Shown here: positions 38,216-48,060 of the stretch, in pieces
Position numbering within the stretch: position 1 is the first letter of the stretch
How the letters are laid out: every line of letters starts with the position of its first letter
Assembly: GCF_900113925.1 (NCBI RefSeq)
Contig: NZ_FORD01000018.1
Span: forward strand, 1 to 64,000
DNA length: 64,000 bases
From: Nitrosomonas sp. Nm34
GTDB taxonomy: Bacteria > Pseudomonadota > Gammaproteobacteria > Burkholderiales > Nitrosomonadaceae
Direction of reading: 5' to 3'
The notes under the pieces: model-generated
What the model was told of the DNA's origin: nothing
What the model saw: only the letters and a program-made list of their open reading frames with translations
Databases searched by the model: none
Translations under genes and position numbers: made by a program

Positions 38216-41131
38216 TTACAATCCAGGCTCTCTAAGTAACACATCTTTAATGAGCTCGATTTGTGCCTCGGCTTTGATCATTTCTTCGTTAATTAGATGT
38301 TGCCGAGTATTGTTTTCGGCAAGCTCCGACTCCAATTGAGTAATACGTACACTCGATTGCCGTAATTTTAATTGAAGTTGCTCAAGCTCAGTTTTGTATT
38401 GAGCAACCAGCTTGGTTTGCTCAGCTTGGTCTTGGGTCAAGATATCTATTTGCGCCAAACGCTGATGAGCTAATGTACCTTGTTCATCACAGACTCTGTT
38501 AAGCTTTGTCACTTCCTGTTTTATCGCATCAAACTGAGCCGATAATTTCAGTCTTTCCTGAATCAGTGCTTCTTTTTCAGCTTTTAGCGCGACGTTATTC
38601 CGAGTCAGCGTATCAATTTGTTTCTTTCGTTGATCTGCTAGCGCGCGCTGTTCGTTACGTGCCTTATTGAGAGCTGTCACCTCCTGTTTAAGCGTCTTTT
38701 TCTGTGCCGTCAGTGCGGATTTTTCCTTAATCAAAGCTTCTTTATCAGCTTTCAGGGCAATATCAGTTTGTGTAAAAGTATTGATTTGAGCTTGCAGCTG
38801 CGTCGCTTGGTTGGCATGACTATCTCGCTCTTGTGCGAGTACTTCAAGCTGCTCTTGGCGTTGATTCGCTAATGCACTTTGTTCATCGCGTGCCTTCCTA
38901 AGCGCTACTATCTCTTGTTTAAGCGCCTCCTGCTGTCTCGCTAGCACTGATTTCTCCTGAGCTATTGCTTTCTTTTCATCATTCAATGAATTATTTGTTT
39001 GTGTTAAGGTAACAATTTGAGTTTGCAGTTGCATTGCTTGGTTGGCATGACTATCACGCTCATGCATTAGCGCCTCGGTTTGTGCCTTGTGTTGATTAGC
39101 TAATGCACTTTGTTCGTCACGTGCTTTGCTCAGTGCTGCCACTTCTTGCTGCAGTGCCTCGTACCGCGCTGCTAATAATGTTCTCTCCTGGTCTATTGTC
39201 TTCTTATCAGCATCCAGGGCAATATTAGTTTGTGTCAAGGCATCGATCTGCGTCTGCCGTTGGTCCGCTAACGCACTTTGTTCATAGTGCGCCATGCTAA
39301 GCACGCTCATCTCCTGCTTCAAAGCATCATGCTGAGCGGCTAGTTCTAATTTTTCCTTGGTGATTGTCCCCTTATCAGTTTCCAAAGCAATATTGGCTTG
39401 CTTTAAGGTATTGATCTGTGCATGTAACTTCGCCGCCTGGCTGGCATGACTATCACGCTCTTGCGTCAATGATTGATTAGCTAATATACTTTGTTCATCG
39501 AATGCCTTGCTAAGCGTTGCCACTTCTTGCTTCAGAGTATCACGTTGAGTTGCTAGTACTATTTTTTCCTGAGTTATTTCCTCCTTTTCAGCTTTCAAAG
39601 TAACATTAGTTTGCGTCAAAGTATCAATCTGCGTCTGCAACTGTGTCGCTTGGCTATTATGCCTGTCGCATTGTTGTGTCAGTGCTTCGATTTGTACTTT
39701 ACGTTGATTAGCTAATGCACTTTGTTCGTCACGTGCTTTGCTTAGCACTGCCACTTCCTGTTTCAGTATTTCATACTGAGTTGCCAGAGCTGATTTTTCC
39801 TGCACTAATGCTTCAATCTGCGCAAGATATTGACTGATTAATTCATTTTGTTCATCGCGTGCTTGGCTTAGCGCTGTCGTTTCCTGCTTCAGCGCCTCGT
39901 ACTGTGCAACCAATATTGATTTTTCCAGAGCTAATGCTTCTGCACCATCATTTAACGCAATATTGGCCTGACCCAAAGTGTCGATCTGCGCTTGTCGCTC
40001 CGCTGATTGGCTGGCATGTTTGACGCATTCTTGCGTTAATGCTTCAATCTGCACAAGATGCTGACTTACTAATTCGTTTTGTTCATCACGTGCTTGGCTT
40101 AGCGCTGCAACTTCCTGTTGCAGCGCCTTGTACTGCGCTGTCAATGCTGATTTCTCCTGAGCTAATGCTTCCGCATCAGCATTCAGCGCAATATTGGCCT
40201 GACCCAAAGTGTCAATCTGTGCTTGTCGCTCCGCTGCTTGGCTGGCATAACTATTGCGCTCCTGTGTCAATGATTCGATCTGCACCAGGTGGATATCGAC
40301 TAACGCCTCTTGCTCTTCATATGCCTTGCTAAGTGCTGCTACATCCTGATTCAATGCCTCCTGCTGTCTCACTAGTGCTAATACTTCATCAGTTAGAATA
40401 GCATTCGCCTTACCAAGCGTTTCAGTTCGAGAATGCAATATCCTTTTCCAGCTCCGGGCGAAAAGTGCGTAACCGATCGCAGGGTGGTTGCTTTCCGTGA
40501 TTTCGACACACTGGAAACCTAGTGGCTGAAGATAGGTTTCGATACTTTGCAGCGCCGCGTCTTCTTCGATTTCGGCAGCAGGATGAAGCAGTACGCGAAG
40601 TTTGAGCACATTCCACTGCTCGATGTATATACCGGCGCCTCTGAGGATGGGCAAAGCAGGAAGGCAATCGACAAATACCCAGATCGAGTCGGCTTGTGCA
40701 AATGTACTACCGATATCTTCAGCCAGGAGATGATCAAGACGCCGGGAAGGACAAACACTTTGATCTGTTGTATGTAGATTAGGCCAGAGACTGCTCAAAC
40801 GCTGTGGAGAAATGAGACCATCTTCTTCAGGGTTGCTCGCCTGGTAGTAGTCAATCTCACCTTCATTTTCGGAAAGAACTGCACTAATAGCGTACCAACT
40901 AGGATTCTCGGCAATTAATGGTCGTGCCCACTCGAGGCGGTCTTCGTTTGCATCAATGAGGAGAGCATGGGATACATCCCATTGTCTCCATTGATGCATT
41001 TCCCCATAGCCATCCCCTGCACCAATATGAATGATCGCTTGCGGTGGCGCAAGCTTTTGCAACACACAAAGTGAGCTCAGTGACTTTTTAACGATCGTTG
41101 GTCGTTGTTTGATATTGGGTGAATATATCAT
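38216..41131 (-). CDS. Methyltransferase-like domain fused to a very long modular coiled coil (971 residues)
   Basis: Residues about 20-230 resemble a SAM-binding FkbM-type domain (AIIHIGAGDGYGE, ALLIDANEDRLEWA, WVFVDCLPALPI), but the catalytic fit is loose. Residues about 245-965 form a continuous coiled coil. It is built from units of 77 residues (four clear copies), 56 residues (two) and 42 residues (one), all exact multiples of seven. A consensus unit runs AQIEALTQERDSHASQ, then QIDTLTQTNIAL, EKSALAAQYEALKQEV and ALSKARDEQSALANQ. It ends with KDVLLREPGL. The start overlaps the previous gene by 4 bases. The layout recalls WbdD, whose methyltransferase-kinase plus coiled coil measures O-antigen length. 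Confidence 0.82.
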   Translation of the reverse strand: MIYSPNIKQRPTIVKKSLSSLCVLQKLAPPQAIIHIGAGDGYGEMHQWRQWDVSHALLIDANEDRLEWARPLIAENPSWYAISAVLSENEGEIDYYQASNPEEDGLISPQRLSSLWPNLHTTDQSVCPSRRLDHLLAEDIGSTFAQADSIWVFVDCLPALPILRGAGIYIEQWNVLKLRVLLHPAAEIEEDAALQSIETYLQPLGFQCVEITESNHPAIGYALFARSWKRILHSRTETLGKANAILTDEVLALVRQQEALNQDVAALSKAYEEQEALVDIHLVQIESLTQERNSYASQAAERQAQIDTLGQANIALNADAEALAQEKSALTAQYKALQQEVAALSQARDEQNELVSQHLVQIEALTQECVKHASQSAERQAQIDTLGQANIALNDGAEALALEKSILVAQYEALKQETTALSQARDEQNELISQYLAQIEALVQEKSALATQYEILKQEVAVLSKARDEQSALANQRKVQIEALTQQCDRHNSQATQLQTQIDTLTQTNVTLKAEKEEITQEKIVLATQRDTLKQEVATLSKAFDEQSILANQSLTQERDSHASQAAKLHAQINTLKQANIALETDKGTITKEKLELAAQHDALKQEMSVLSMAHYEQSALADQRQTQIDALTQTNIALDADKKTIDQERTLLAARYEALQQEVAALSKARDEQSALANQHKAQTEALMHERDSHANQAMQLQTQIVTLTQTNNSLNDEKKAIAQEKSVLARQQEALKQEIVALRKARDEQSALANQRQEQLEVLAQERDSHANQATQLQAQINTFTQTDIALKADKEALIKEKSALTAQKKTLKQEVTALNKARNEQRALADQRKKQIDTLTRNNVALKAEKEALIQERLKLSAQFDAIKQEVTKLNRVCDEQGTLAHQRLAQIDILTQDQAEQTKLVAQYKTELEQLQLKLRQSSVRITQLESELAENNTRQHLINEEMIKAEAQIELIKDVLLREPGL
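38400..40400 (-). repeat. In-frame coiled-coil repeats (231, 168 and 126 bp units)
   Basis: The coding DNA of the 971-residue protein repeats with the protein units of 77, 56 and 42 residues. The best conserved copies are around 39850-40310 (two consecutive 77-residue units) and 38640-39120. Recombination between units could change coil length. Confidence 0.8.
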
Positions 41132-44100
41132 TTTTGGACTCTGCGTCTTTTTGTACCTGAAGCAGATTTAGCAGCACTCGTCTTTAATGCAGTTTGAGTT
41201 GATGATTTTTCGGAGGGCTTAACCACAGAAAGCAGCTCCTGAGTTTGCTTGGGTTCTTCCGGGGATGAAGCACTCGTTGACGGTGCCGTGGACTTAATAG
41301 AAGCAACGGACATTGGTACCGCTGGCACTGGTGTTGGCACCAGAGATACAGTAGTACGCATTGCGAAGATACGCTGTATTTCGGTGGCCAATTTGCTCCA
41401 TTCCGCCCACGGCCTTTGGAGCTTCCCATCCGAATTTTTCACCGTGTCAAGAATAAATGGTAAACATTTGATCAGTGCGGCAAGAAAGGTACGGTCGTGT
41501 TCCGTCAGGCGCCACCAGATAGCCATATCCATGGCATCAGGCTGTGCAAAACGCAACTCGAGCTTGGTCCCAAAATCATCATATGATTCTACGAACCAGG
41601 CATTGAACGGAACCTGACCACCTTCTTCTGGAAATTCCAGCCTGGGATGAGCACCAAACTGATTTGGCTGAACATCCGCACAGGCGATACGAAATTCAAA
41701 TTCAGGCCAGCCTTTGCCGTGGAATGAAAAATTATCAAAATGTAACCACAAATGTTCATAGCCAAGTGTAGTATGCACACTCTTGAGTTGAACTTGATCA
41801 TAGCGCACTGTTGCCGGGAACTTCTTAAGAATCTGCATAAACTTTTCCAGTCCGCTGCGAAATGCTTCAGCCTGAATATCAGTATATTCCTTAATAAAAT
41901 CAGGGGAAGCAAGTTTTTCAATCAATAATGCAGTAAGGGCTTGGATTAAATTCCAGTCACTAGTAGTCAGTTCAAATGAAGTTTCGATGAACTTCTCAGT
42001 GGACATTCTTTCCCCGACAGGCATAAGAATGAGTTCATTATGATGTCTGGCTGAAGCGGGCCAGCGAGTAAAGAGAGAAATACTTTCTGACGAACGGGTG
42101 AATATTATTCCTGCAATACCTTGTTCAAGCGGTGTTCTGAATTCAAGAGTGGGGAGTAGATGCCCAGCAATAAACAAATTAGTTAATTGCCATGTTATTG
42201 CTTTATCTTCACCGAGTAAAGCGGGTAGAATTTTGATTGTCTCATAATCCAGATAAGCAGGATTGCGCTGTAACAAGCGTTGCCATCGAGCTTCAGCTAT
42301 TTGGAGACGATCAAGTGTTTCCTCTTGTTGCTGTCGGAAGGATTGCTCGCTTTCCAGTTGAGCTTGATGGAGTTGAAGCAACAAAAGTTCATTATTTTCT
42401 GTCTGATTTTTATCAAGTTGCTCAAGCTGAGATACAATTGCTGAATTCTGCTGGGCTAGTGCTTCATTGTTGGTTTTCAGAACCGCATTTGCTTGAGTTA
42501 AGGAGTCAATATGAGCTTGTTTTTCGGCCACATGGCTAGTGTGCTCTTGAGTGAGCGCTTCAATCTGAGCCTGGAGTTGATTCGCAAGCTCACTTTGTTC
42601 ATCGTGAAGTCTGTTGAGCATCACGACTTCCTGCTTCAGCGCCCAAAACTGTGCCATCACTGTTGATGTTTCTTTAATCTGCGCTTCTTTGTCATTTTTC
42701 AGAGCAGCATTGACCTGATTCAAAGATTCGATCCGTGCTTGCTGTTCTATTACTTGATTAGCATAGCTGTCACGCTCTTGTTTTAATACTTCAATCTGTT
42801 CTTGGCGATTGGTCGCAAGCGCATTCTGTTCATCACGCGCCTTACTTAGCGCTGCTACTCCTAGTTTCAGCTCTTCCTGCTGTGCGAGTATCGTTGATTT
42901 CTCTTTCACCAGAGTTTCCTGTTCAGTTTTCAGAGCAACATTCGCTTGAGCCAAAGAGTCGATTCGAGCTTGTCGCTCCGCTGCTTGGTTAACGTGCGTA
43001 TCACGCTCTTGAGTCAGTGTCTCAATTGCTTAACAATTGATTTTTGTTCTTCACACATATTGCTAAGCATCGTCACTTCCTGCTTCAGTGCTTCCTGCTG
43101 TGCTGCCATCACCGTTTTTTCCTGCAGCAACGCTTCCTGTTCAGCTCCCAGCGCAGCATTAGTCTGGATCAAGGAGTTGATCTGTGCTTGCTGGGATTCA
43201 TGTTTTACGAAAGCTGCCTCAAGTTCCCCCTGCATCTGGCGTGACTGCTGAAGCAAGAGTTCAATTTCCCGAGTAGCTTCGTTAAATATATCCTCGTTAT
43301 CCTTCTGCTTTTGTGTATAGCTCGCTAGAGTTTGTTCGAAGCTGATCCTGAGATTTGCAAGCTCTTCTTCAACAGCTTGAATTTGTCGCAATTCGGCAGA
43401 TCGATCGCATAGGGCACGGTAACCAGCAATAATTTGCGTGGGTCCGAGGGTACTCGTTTTGTTAGTTTGATCTCCATTACTGAGGTGTGTGAGCGTAGCT
43501 GCAAGTTCATGATGCAAACTAGTGACTTGAGGATAGTCCTGGCACAACTGATGAGCCAGATAAATAGCTAAGGGATCAGTTGTTACCTCGAACTGGATTG
43601 AATCAAATGAGGTAGTGAGCGGAAGCTTCCATTGTTCAGTGCAGTGTTTGACTAAATTTTCCGGATAACTGATGCACTCATTAAAATCAACCAGCAAGCT
43701 ACGTTGTGGATTGCGGAGGTGAAAACGTAATAATTCCTGATGATATGCCTGCCAGGTATTCATCACCATTTCGACAGAAAGAGTCTCTGTTTCAGTCGCC
43801 ATGACACTCGCAAGCATTTGTTGTGGTGAGATACAAACGAGGATGAAATTGAGGTGGGGCTCAAAGCCAAGCCAATAGTCGAGAAGCCAGGTGCTGTAGG
43901 TATCAGACCAACCCCATATTCTTGATTTGATGTTGGCAACAAAAATATCGCTTGCGAGTTGTTCCCAGAGTCTGCCAGGATTAGCGATCGATTGCGCACT
44001 GCCGAAATCTTCCATTGTCAGGGCCATGACTTGCTCATGCCAGAATCTTATGTCAACAGAATTGTCATTCTTAACTGGCTTTGACTCCTTCATGCCGGCT

Positions 44101-44168
44101 TGATGCAGAATATTGGCAACGATTTGTAAATTGGATTGAACTGCCCCGGTGATACAGATACTTTTCAT
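41128..44168 (-). pseudogene. Sulfotransferase-like / coiled-coil protein split by a frameshift
   Basis: Two neighbouring reading frames (44168 to 43014, and 42954 to 41128) look like one protein of about 1,010 residues. The first ends in a coiled coil at EEQKSIVKQ and then reads out of frame to a stop. In the other frame the coil continues at once with IETLTQERDTHVNQAAERQARIDSL, joining the second frame before its apparent ATG. The first part (about 1-225) resembles a degenerate sulfotransferase (ITGAVQSN at the P-loop site; SLLVDFNECISYPENLVKHC). The second has a 77-residue coil unit, then an unrecognised domain (about 235-545) and a Ser/Pro/Lys-rich tail ending KRRRVQK. It may be a real mutation, a programmed shift or a sequencing error. 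Confidence 0.75.
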
Positions 44169-44204
44169 TTGCTCTCTAAACGCCTTTTCTAAATACTTAT
44201 TATT

Positions 44205-44307
44205 ATTCCAATTCTAAATCAAGACTTACTTTATCGATTTTTCCTTGCCATATTGTTCAACCTGCCTGCAGCACGCCTTCTCGTCATTTTAAATTGGAAA
44301 TAGAATT
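44205..44307. repeat. MITE-like palindromic element, copy 2
   Basis: The left end ATTCCAATTCTAAATCAAG and the right end TTTTAAATTGGAAATAGAAT are imperfect inverses. It fills the gap between manC and the sulfotransferase-like fusion, and its right edge overlaps the manC stop codon (44306-44308). It may act as a transcriptional hairpin at the end of manC. Confidence 0.75.
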
Positions 44308-45745
44308 AGCTGGTACGGCCGTAATTGTCTTCAAACCTTACGATATCGTCTTCTCCAAGGTATGAACCGGATTGAACCTCAATTAAATGCAAAGGGATTT
44401 TTCCCGGGTTTTCCAGCCGATGAACGTGGCCGAGCGAGATATAGGTTGATTGGTTTTCAGTGAGCAGAATTTCCTTGCCATCGACTGTGACCTTGGCGGT
44501 GCCGCTGACCACAATCCAGTGTTCTGCACGATGGTGATGCATCTGTAGCGAGAGTTTTTCTCCTGGTTTCACCATAATGCGCTTGACCTGAAAGCGTTCT
44601 CCTTGATCGATACCTTCGTACCAACCCCAGGGGCGATGCACGCGAGGGTGTTCCAGGTGTTCCTTCCGATCGTTTATTTTACAGTGCTGCACAGCATTCT
44701 TGATGAGCTGGGCTTTGCTCTTATGCATCACCAGCACAGCATCAGCCGTTTCGATGACCACAACGTCTTCAAGACCTATCACGGAAACCAAGCGATTTTC
44801 GGTGCGGATGTAGCTATTTTTGGTATCAGCAAGGTAGACATCGCCACTGGTAACGTTGCCGTTCTTATCCTTAGGCGCAATCCCCCAGAGGGAATCCCAG
44901 GAACCAACATCGCTCCAACCAAATTGTGCGGGCACCACTGCGGCTTGCTCGGTGTTTTGCATCACCGCATAATCAATGGAATCCGAAGGGCAAGCAAAAA
45001 ATGCACTCTCACAGGGACGGATAAAGCCAATATCTGCTGTTCTCTCCTGCCAGGCTTTTTGTACGGCAGCGAATATATCCAGCCGGTGCCGCCGCAATTC
45101 TTGCAGATAACGTTTAGCCGTAAAAACGAACATGCCGCTATTCCAGCTGTAGCCACCTTCCTTCAGATAAGCCTCTGCGGTTGCACGATCAGGTTTTTCG
45201 TAAAAAGATTGCACCCGGCAGGGGTTAAGCGAAGTCGATGTCGTAAGCGAGATCGCTTCTCCCGCCTTAATGTAGCCATAACCTGTTTCCGGCGCGTGCG
45301 GCACTACGCCAAAGGTGACAAGATAATCTTCCTGGGCGGCTTGTACTGCCGTGTTCACGGCTTCTGCAAAGGCAGCTTGATCTTCGATGACATGATCAGC
45401 TGGCAAAACGAGCATCATGGCATTTTCATCCGTTTGCGCAAGATGGAGTGCGGCCAGTGCAATGGCTGGGGCAGTATTGCGTCCGACCGATTCAAGATAA
45501 ATTGCCGCTGGGGTGATGTCGATTGCCTCACATTGCTCTCTGATCAGAAAGCGATGCTCTGAATTACATACTAATATAGGGGCCTGTGTTCGGGGCAAGC
45601 TGATTGCTCGAGCAAGCGTGGCTTGCAGCATGGTTTCTTTATCCACCAGCGACAGCAGTTGTTTGGGATAAGCAGCACGGGAAAGTGGCCATAGTCGAGT
45701 ACCACTACCACCAGAAAGGATAACGGGGTGAATGTATGTTTGCAT
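44306..45745 (-). CDS. manC: Mannose-1-phosphate guanylyltransferase / mannose-6-phosphate isomerase
   Basis: Bifunctional type II enzyme of 479 residues. Residues about 5-290 are the nucleotidyltransferase that makes GDP-mannose: LSGGSGTRLWPLSRAAYPKQ is the activator/GTP loop, and LVLPADHVI and FYEKPD follow. Residues about 350-475 are the cupin-type isomerase that makes mannose-6-phosphate from fructose-6-phosphate (PWGWYEGID, KPGEKLSLQMHHHRAEHW, YISLGHVHRLENPG). With manB, gmd and fcl it gives all steps to GDP-L-fucose. It heads the minus-strand gene run that contains the coiled-coil proteins. Confidence 0.96.
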   Translation of the reverse strand: MQTYIHPVILSGGSGTRLWPLSRAAYPKQLLSLVDKETMLQATLARAISLPRTQAPILVCNSEHRFLIREQCEAIDITPAAIYLESVGRNTAPAIALAALHLAQTDENAMMLVLPADHVIEDQAAFAEAVNTAVQAAQEDYLVTFGVVPHAPETGYGYIKAGEAISLTTSTSLNPCRVQSFYEKPDRATAEAYLKEGGYSWNSGMFVFTAKRYLQELRRHRLDIFAAVQKAWQERTADIGFIRPCESAFFACPSDSIDYAVMQNTEQAAVVPAQFGWSDVGSWDSLWGIAPKDKNGNVTSGDVYLADTKNSYIRTENRLVSVIGLEDVVVIETADAVLVMHKSKAQLIKNAVQHCKINDRKEHLEHPRVHRPWGWYEGIDQGERFQVKRIMVKPGEKLSLQMHHHRAEHWIVVSGTAKVTVDGKEILLTENQSTYISLGHVHRLENPGKIPLHLIEVQSGSYLGEDDIVRFEDNYGRTS

Positions 45746-46524
45746 AATTTTATCAATAGATATTAGTCAGTACTAAAGATTAATCATATCTTTCGTTGAG
45801 AGATTTTGAAAACGAAGTTTCACCAAAACGGAATTTCGATAAAACGAAGTTTAATTTATTTACTGCGTAATCCAATCGCTATATTGACCAGCACTCGCTT
45901 CCTGCCTCTCTACGTGATATGTCGCCTCAGCAAAACTCGCAAAGCTTATTTTACATAACCGAGTTCCGTCTGCCCTGCTCTCGTAGGTATTTATTAGATT
46001 TTCTTTACAATTTTTAGAATATTGTGTGATTATCAACAGTGTTCCTAGCAAATTTTTATAGCTTCTTTGCGAAGGGTTAAAGTGCTCGCCAAGGCAAGCA
46101 AGAAAATTCAATAAATATATCATTTAATAATTAAAAAATTAAGTGTAGAATATGACATTATCAGTTTTCTTATGAAGATCTTGTTGCGAATGTGCTGAGT
46201 CAATTTATCAGCCTTGTCATAACACTTTCAGCACTTATTCATATTCCTGCCTGAATCAAGCTTTTGCAATTTTACTAATTAAAGACCTATAAAATTATTG
46301 ACCAGCAAGTCATGCGAGATTTGCCGCTGTATCTGTTTCAGTAAGGTTAATTAGGTATGGTTACAGATGTTCATCTAGCGTATTCTCCTGAATACTATAT
46401 ATAACGGCCAGTGATTCTAATAATTGAGCAAAATATTAGAAAACGTAAAGTAAAACATTTGGTAAAGTAAGGCGGGCACGTCGAGGGATAAAGGATCCCT
46501 ATCAGTTATTGTGAGTGACAAATT
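45746..46524. other. Intergenic region, no supported gene
   Basis: Marks the right edge of the polysaccharide locus. An 87-codon frame at 45860-46123 (minus) has no recognisable family. The manC promoter should lie just above 45745. Confidence 0.4.
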
Positions 46525-47063
46525 CTAATAGCAAACCGCGGTTTGCTCCTTATTAAAGTTTCCGCTCCAAGGTATTTTCGCTACTGCATAACAATGTAAG
46601 CTGCTCAGAGCAAACTCTACCTCTATACCTGCCATCAACTTTATGCCCACCATTGAGTACGTCGTTACCAAAGGAATACGAGTCAATGGATTTTTCTTAG
46701 AGAATTCGAGCAAGCCTTTGAACTGTTGGGGATCTTCGAACGGACGATCAGACCATTTGACCTCCACCGCAAACCGTGGTCGCTGCTGGGCATCAAGACT
46801 GACTAAATCCACTTCCCCACGTTTCCAGCGAGCGTAATAAAGCGAGTCGACAAACGTTACGTTATGTAACCATTGACTAAACACTGCTGTCTCGACCAAT
46901 TGTCCGATTGTTTCATGATGCTCATCCACAGGACCAAACAATGCCGTGCGCATCGTTGTATTGGTCAGATACACCTTGAATGTTGTAGCGCGTTTAAAAT
47001 GTGCTGCATCCTGGTCCACGCAACGAATACGCCGAATTAAAAAAGCTGCTTCAAGCTATTCTA

Positions 47064-48060
47064 ACCTGAGTTCGGGATAAGCTTTCAAGCTTTGGCCAAG
47101 CTATTGACCCTGGTCAGGTTCAAGGCTGGCTTGTTATCGGACAAACAGTAAGCCACGATGCCAGCCATCAGATTGACGAGGAAATTGAAAAGGGAGCGAT
47201 GGCGGGTGTGCTCGATCTGGCAAAGATTCTTCAATCCGTCGAAGATCGTCTCGATCAGGGAACGGCGGCGTAGAATGATTTTTTCGAACTCGGTACGAGG
47301 CACAGGCTTCATGTTTTTCTTAAGGGTAGTGATGAGTTGAAGGTCTTGCCGGGCCAGTGTCGAAGTCAAGCCAATGGGCGATATAGTCCTTATCGGCGAA
47401 CAACTGGCCGAACAGTCCTTGGCAGAGGTTGGGCATGGGCTGACGGTCATCCACATTGCCGGGAGTGAGCTGGAGGCGGATCAGCTCACCCTTGGAGTTG
47501 ATAATGGCGTGGAGCTTGAATCCATAGAACCAACCCATCGAGGTCTTGCCACGCTGGGCGCTGTCTGCGAAGACTCGATGGCGGGCGATGCGCCGGTTAT
47601 CACAAACAGCGATCGGGGTGGCGTCGGCAATGGAAATCCCGTCGCATTGGCCTTTGAGTACCTCGAACAAGGCTGCCAAGGGAGCTGCACAGCGGGGCAG
47701 GAGTTCCACACATCGTTGATAGCTCGGCAGCTTCGGAAACTCAGTCCGCAAGTAGCGGCACACGTAGACCAGGTAAAAACTCTTGAACTGGCGAAAGCGC
47801 AACTGATGGAATAAAACGGTCAGAGTCATCAACTCCGACAAGCTTAACTGGCTTCAGCGTTTGCGCTTTTTTGCTCCTGTTTCCAGAAGACGGTGCTCTA
47901 AAGTGGGTTCAAACAGGCGGCAGAAATCATCCATAAGGCAAAAAAGTTCGGTTAAACTGTCCATGGGCGTCTCCCGGATGCGATTAATTTATGTGTGGGA
48001 ACATAATTTTACGCAAAAAAGCAGGCGCTCACTCTCACTCTTCTTATCCCGAACTCAGGT
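47064..48060 (-). mobile_element. IS982-family element, 997 bp
   Basis: The ends ACCTGAGTTCGGGATAAG and CTTATCCCGAACTCAGGT are perfect inverses. The 7-bp target TATTCTA is duplicated at 47057-47063 and 48061-48067. The ends starting with AC and the target size fit IS982. It lies inside the ATPase pseudogene. Confidence 0.94.
47085..47965 (-). pseudogene. Broken IS982 transposase
   Basis: Starts at about 47952 (MDSLTELFCLMDDFCRLFEP). There is an in-frame TGA after KKRKR, where Trp is expected before SQLSLSELMTLT. The DDE region follows (ADATPIAVCDNRRI, GWFYGFKLHAIIN, GNVDDRQPM). The frame shifts near 47350, after which LITTLKKNMK, RRRSLIETIFDGLKN and RHRSLFNFLVNLMAGIVAYCL complete the protein. 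Inactive as it stands. Confidence 0.9.

Noticed and set aside
38400-40400. Regular DNA repeats considered as a CRISPR or minisatellite array
   Set aside because: The repeats are in frame, diverged at third positions and encode heptad coiled coil; there are no spacers.
44603-45562. Long plus-strand open frame (319 codons) opposite manC
   Set aside because: Complete antisense shadow of a well-conserved gene; codon pattern belongs to manC.
45860-46123. 87-codon frame on the minus strand upstream of manC
   Set aside because: No family likeness and no ribosome-binding site; ordinary chance frame in intergenic DNA.
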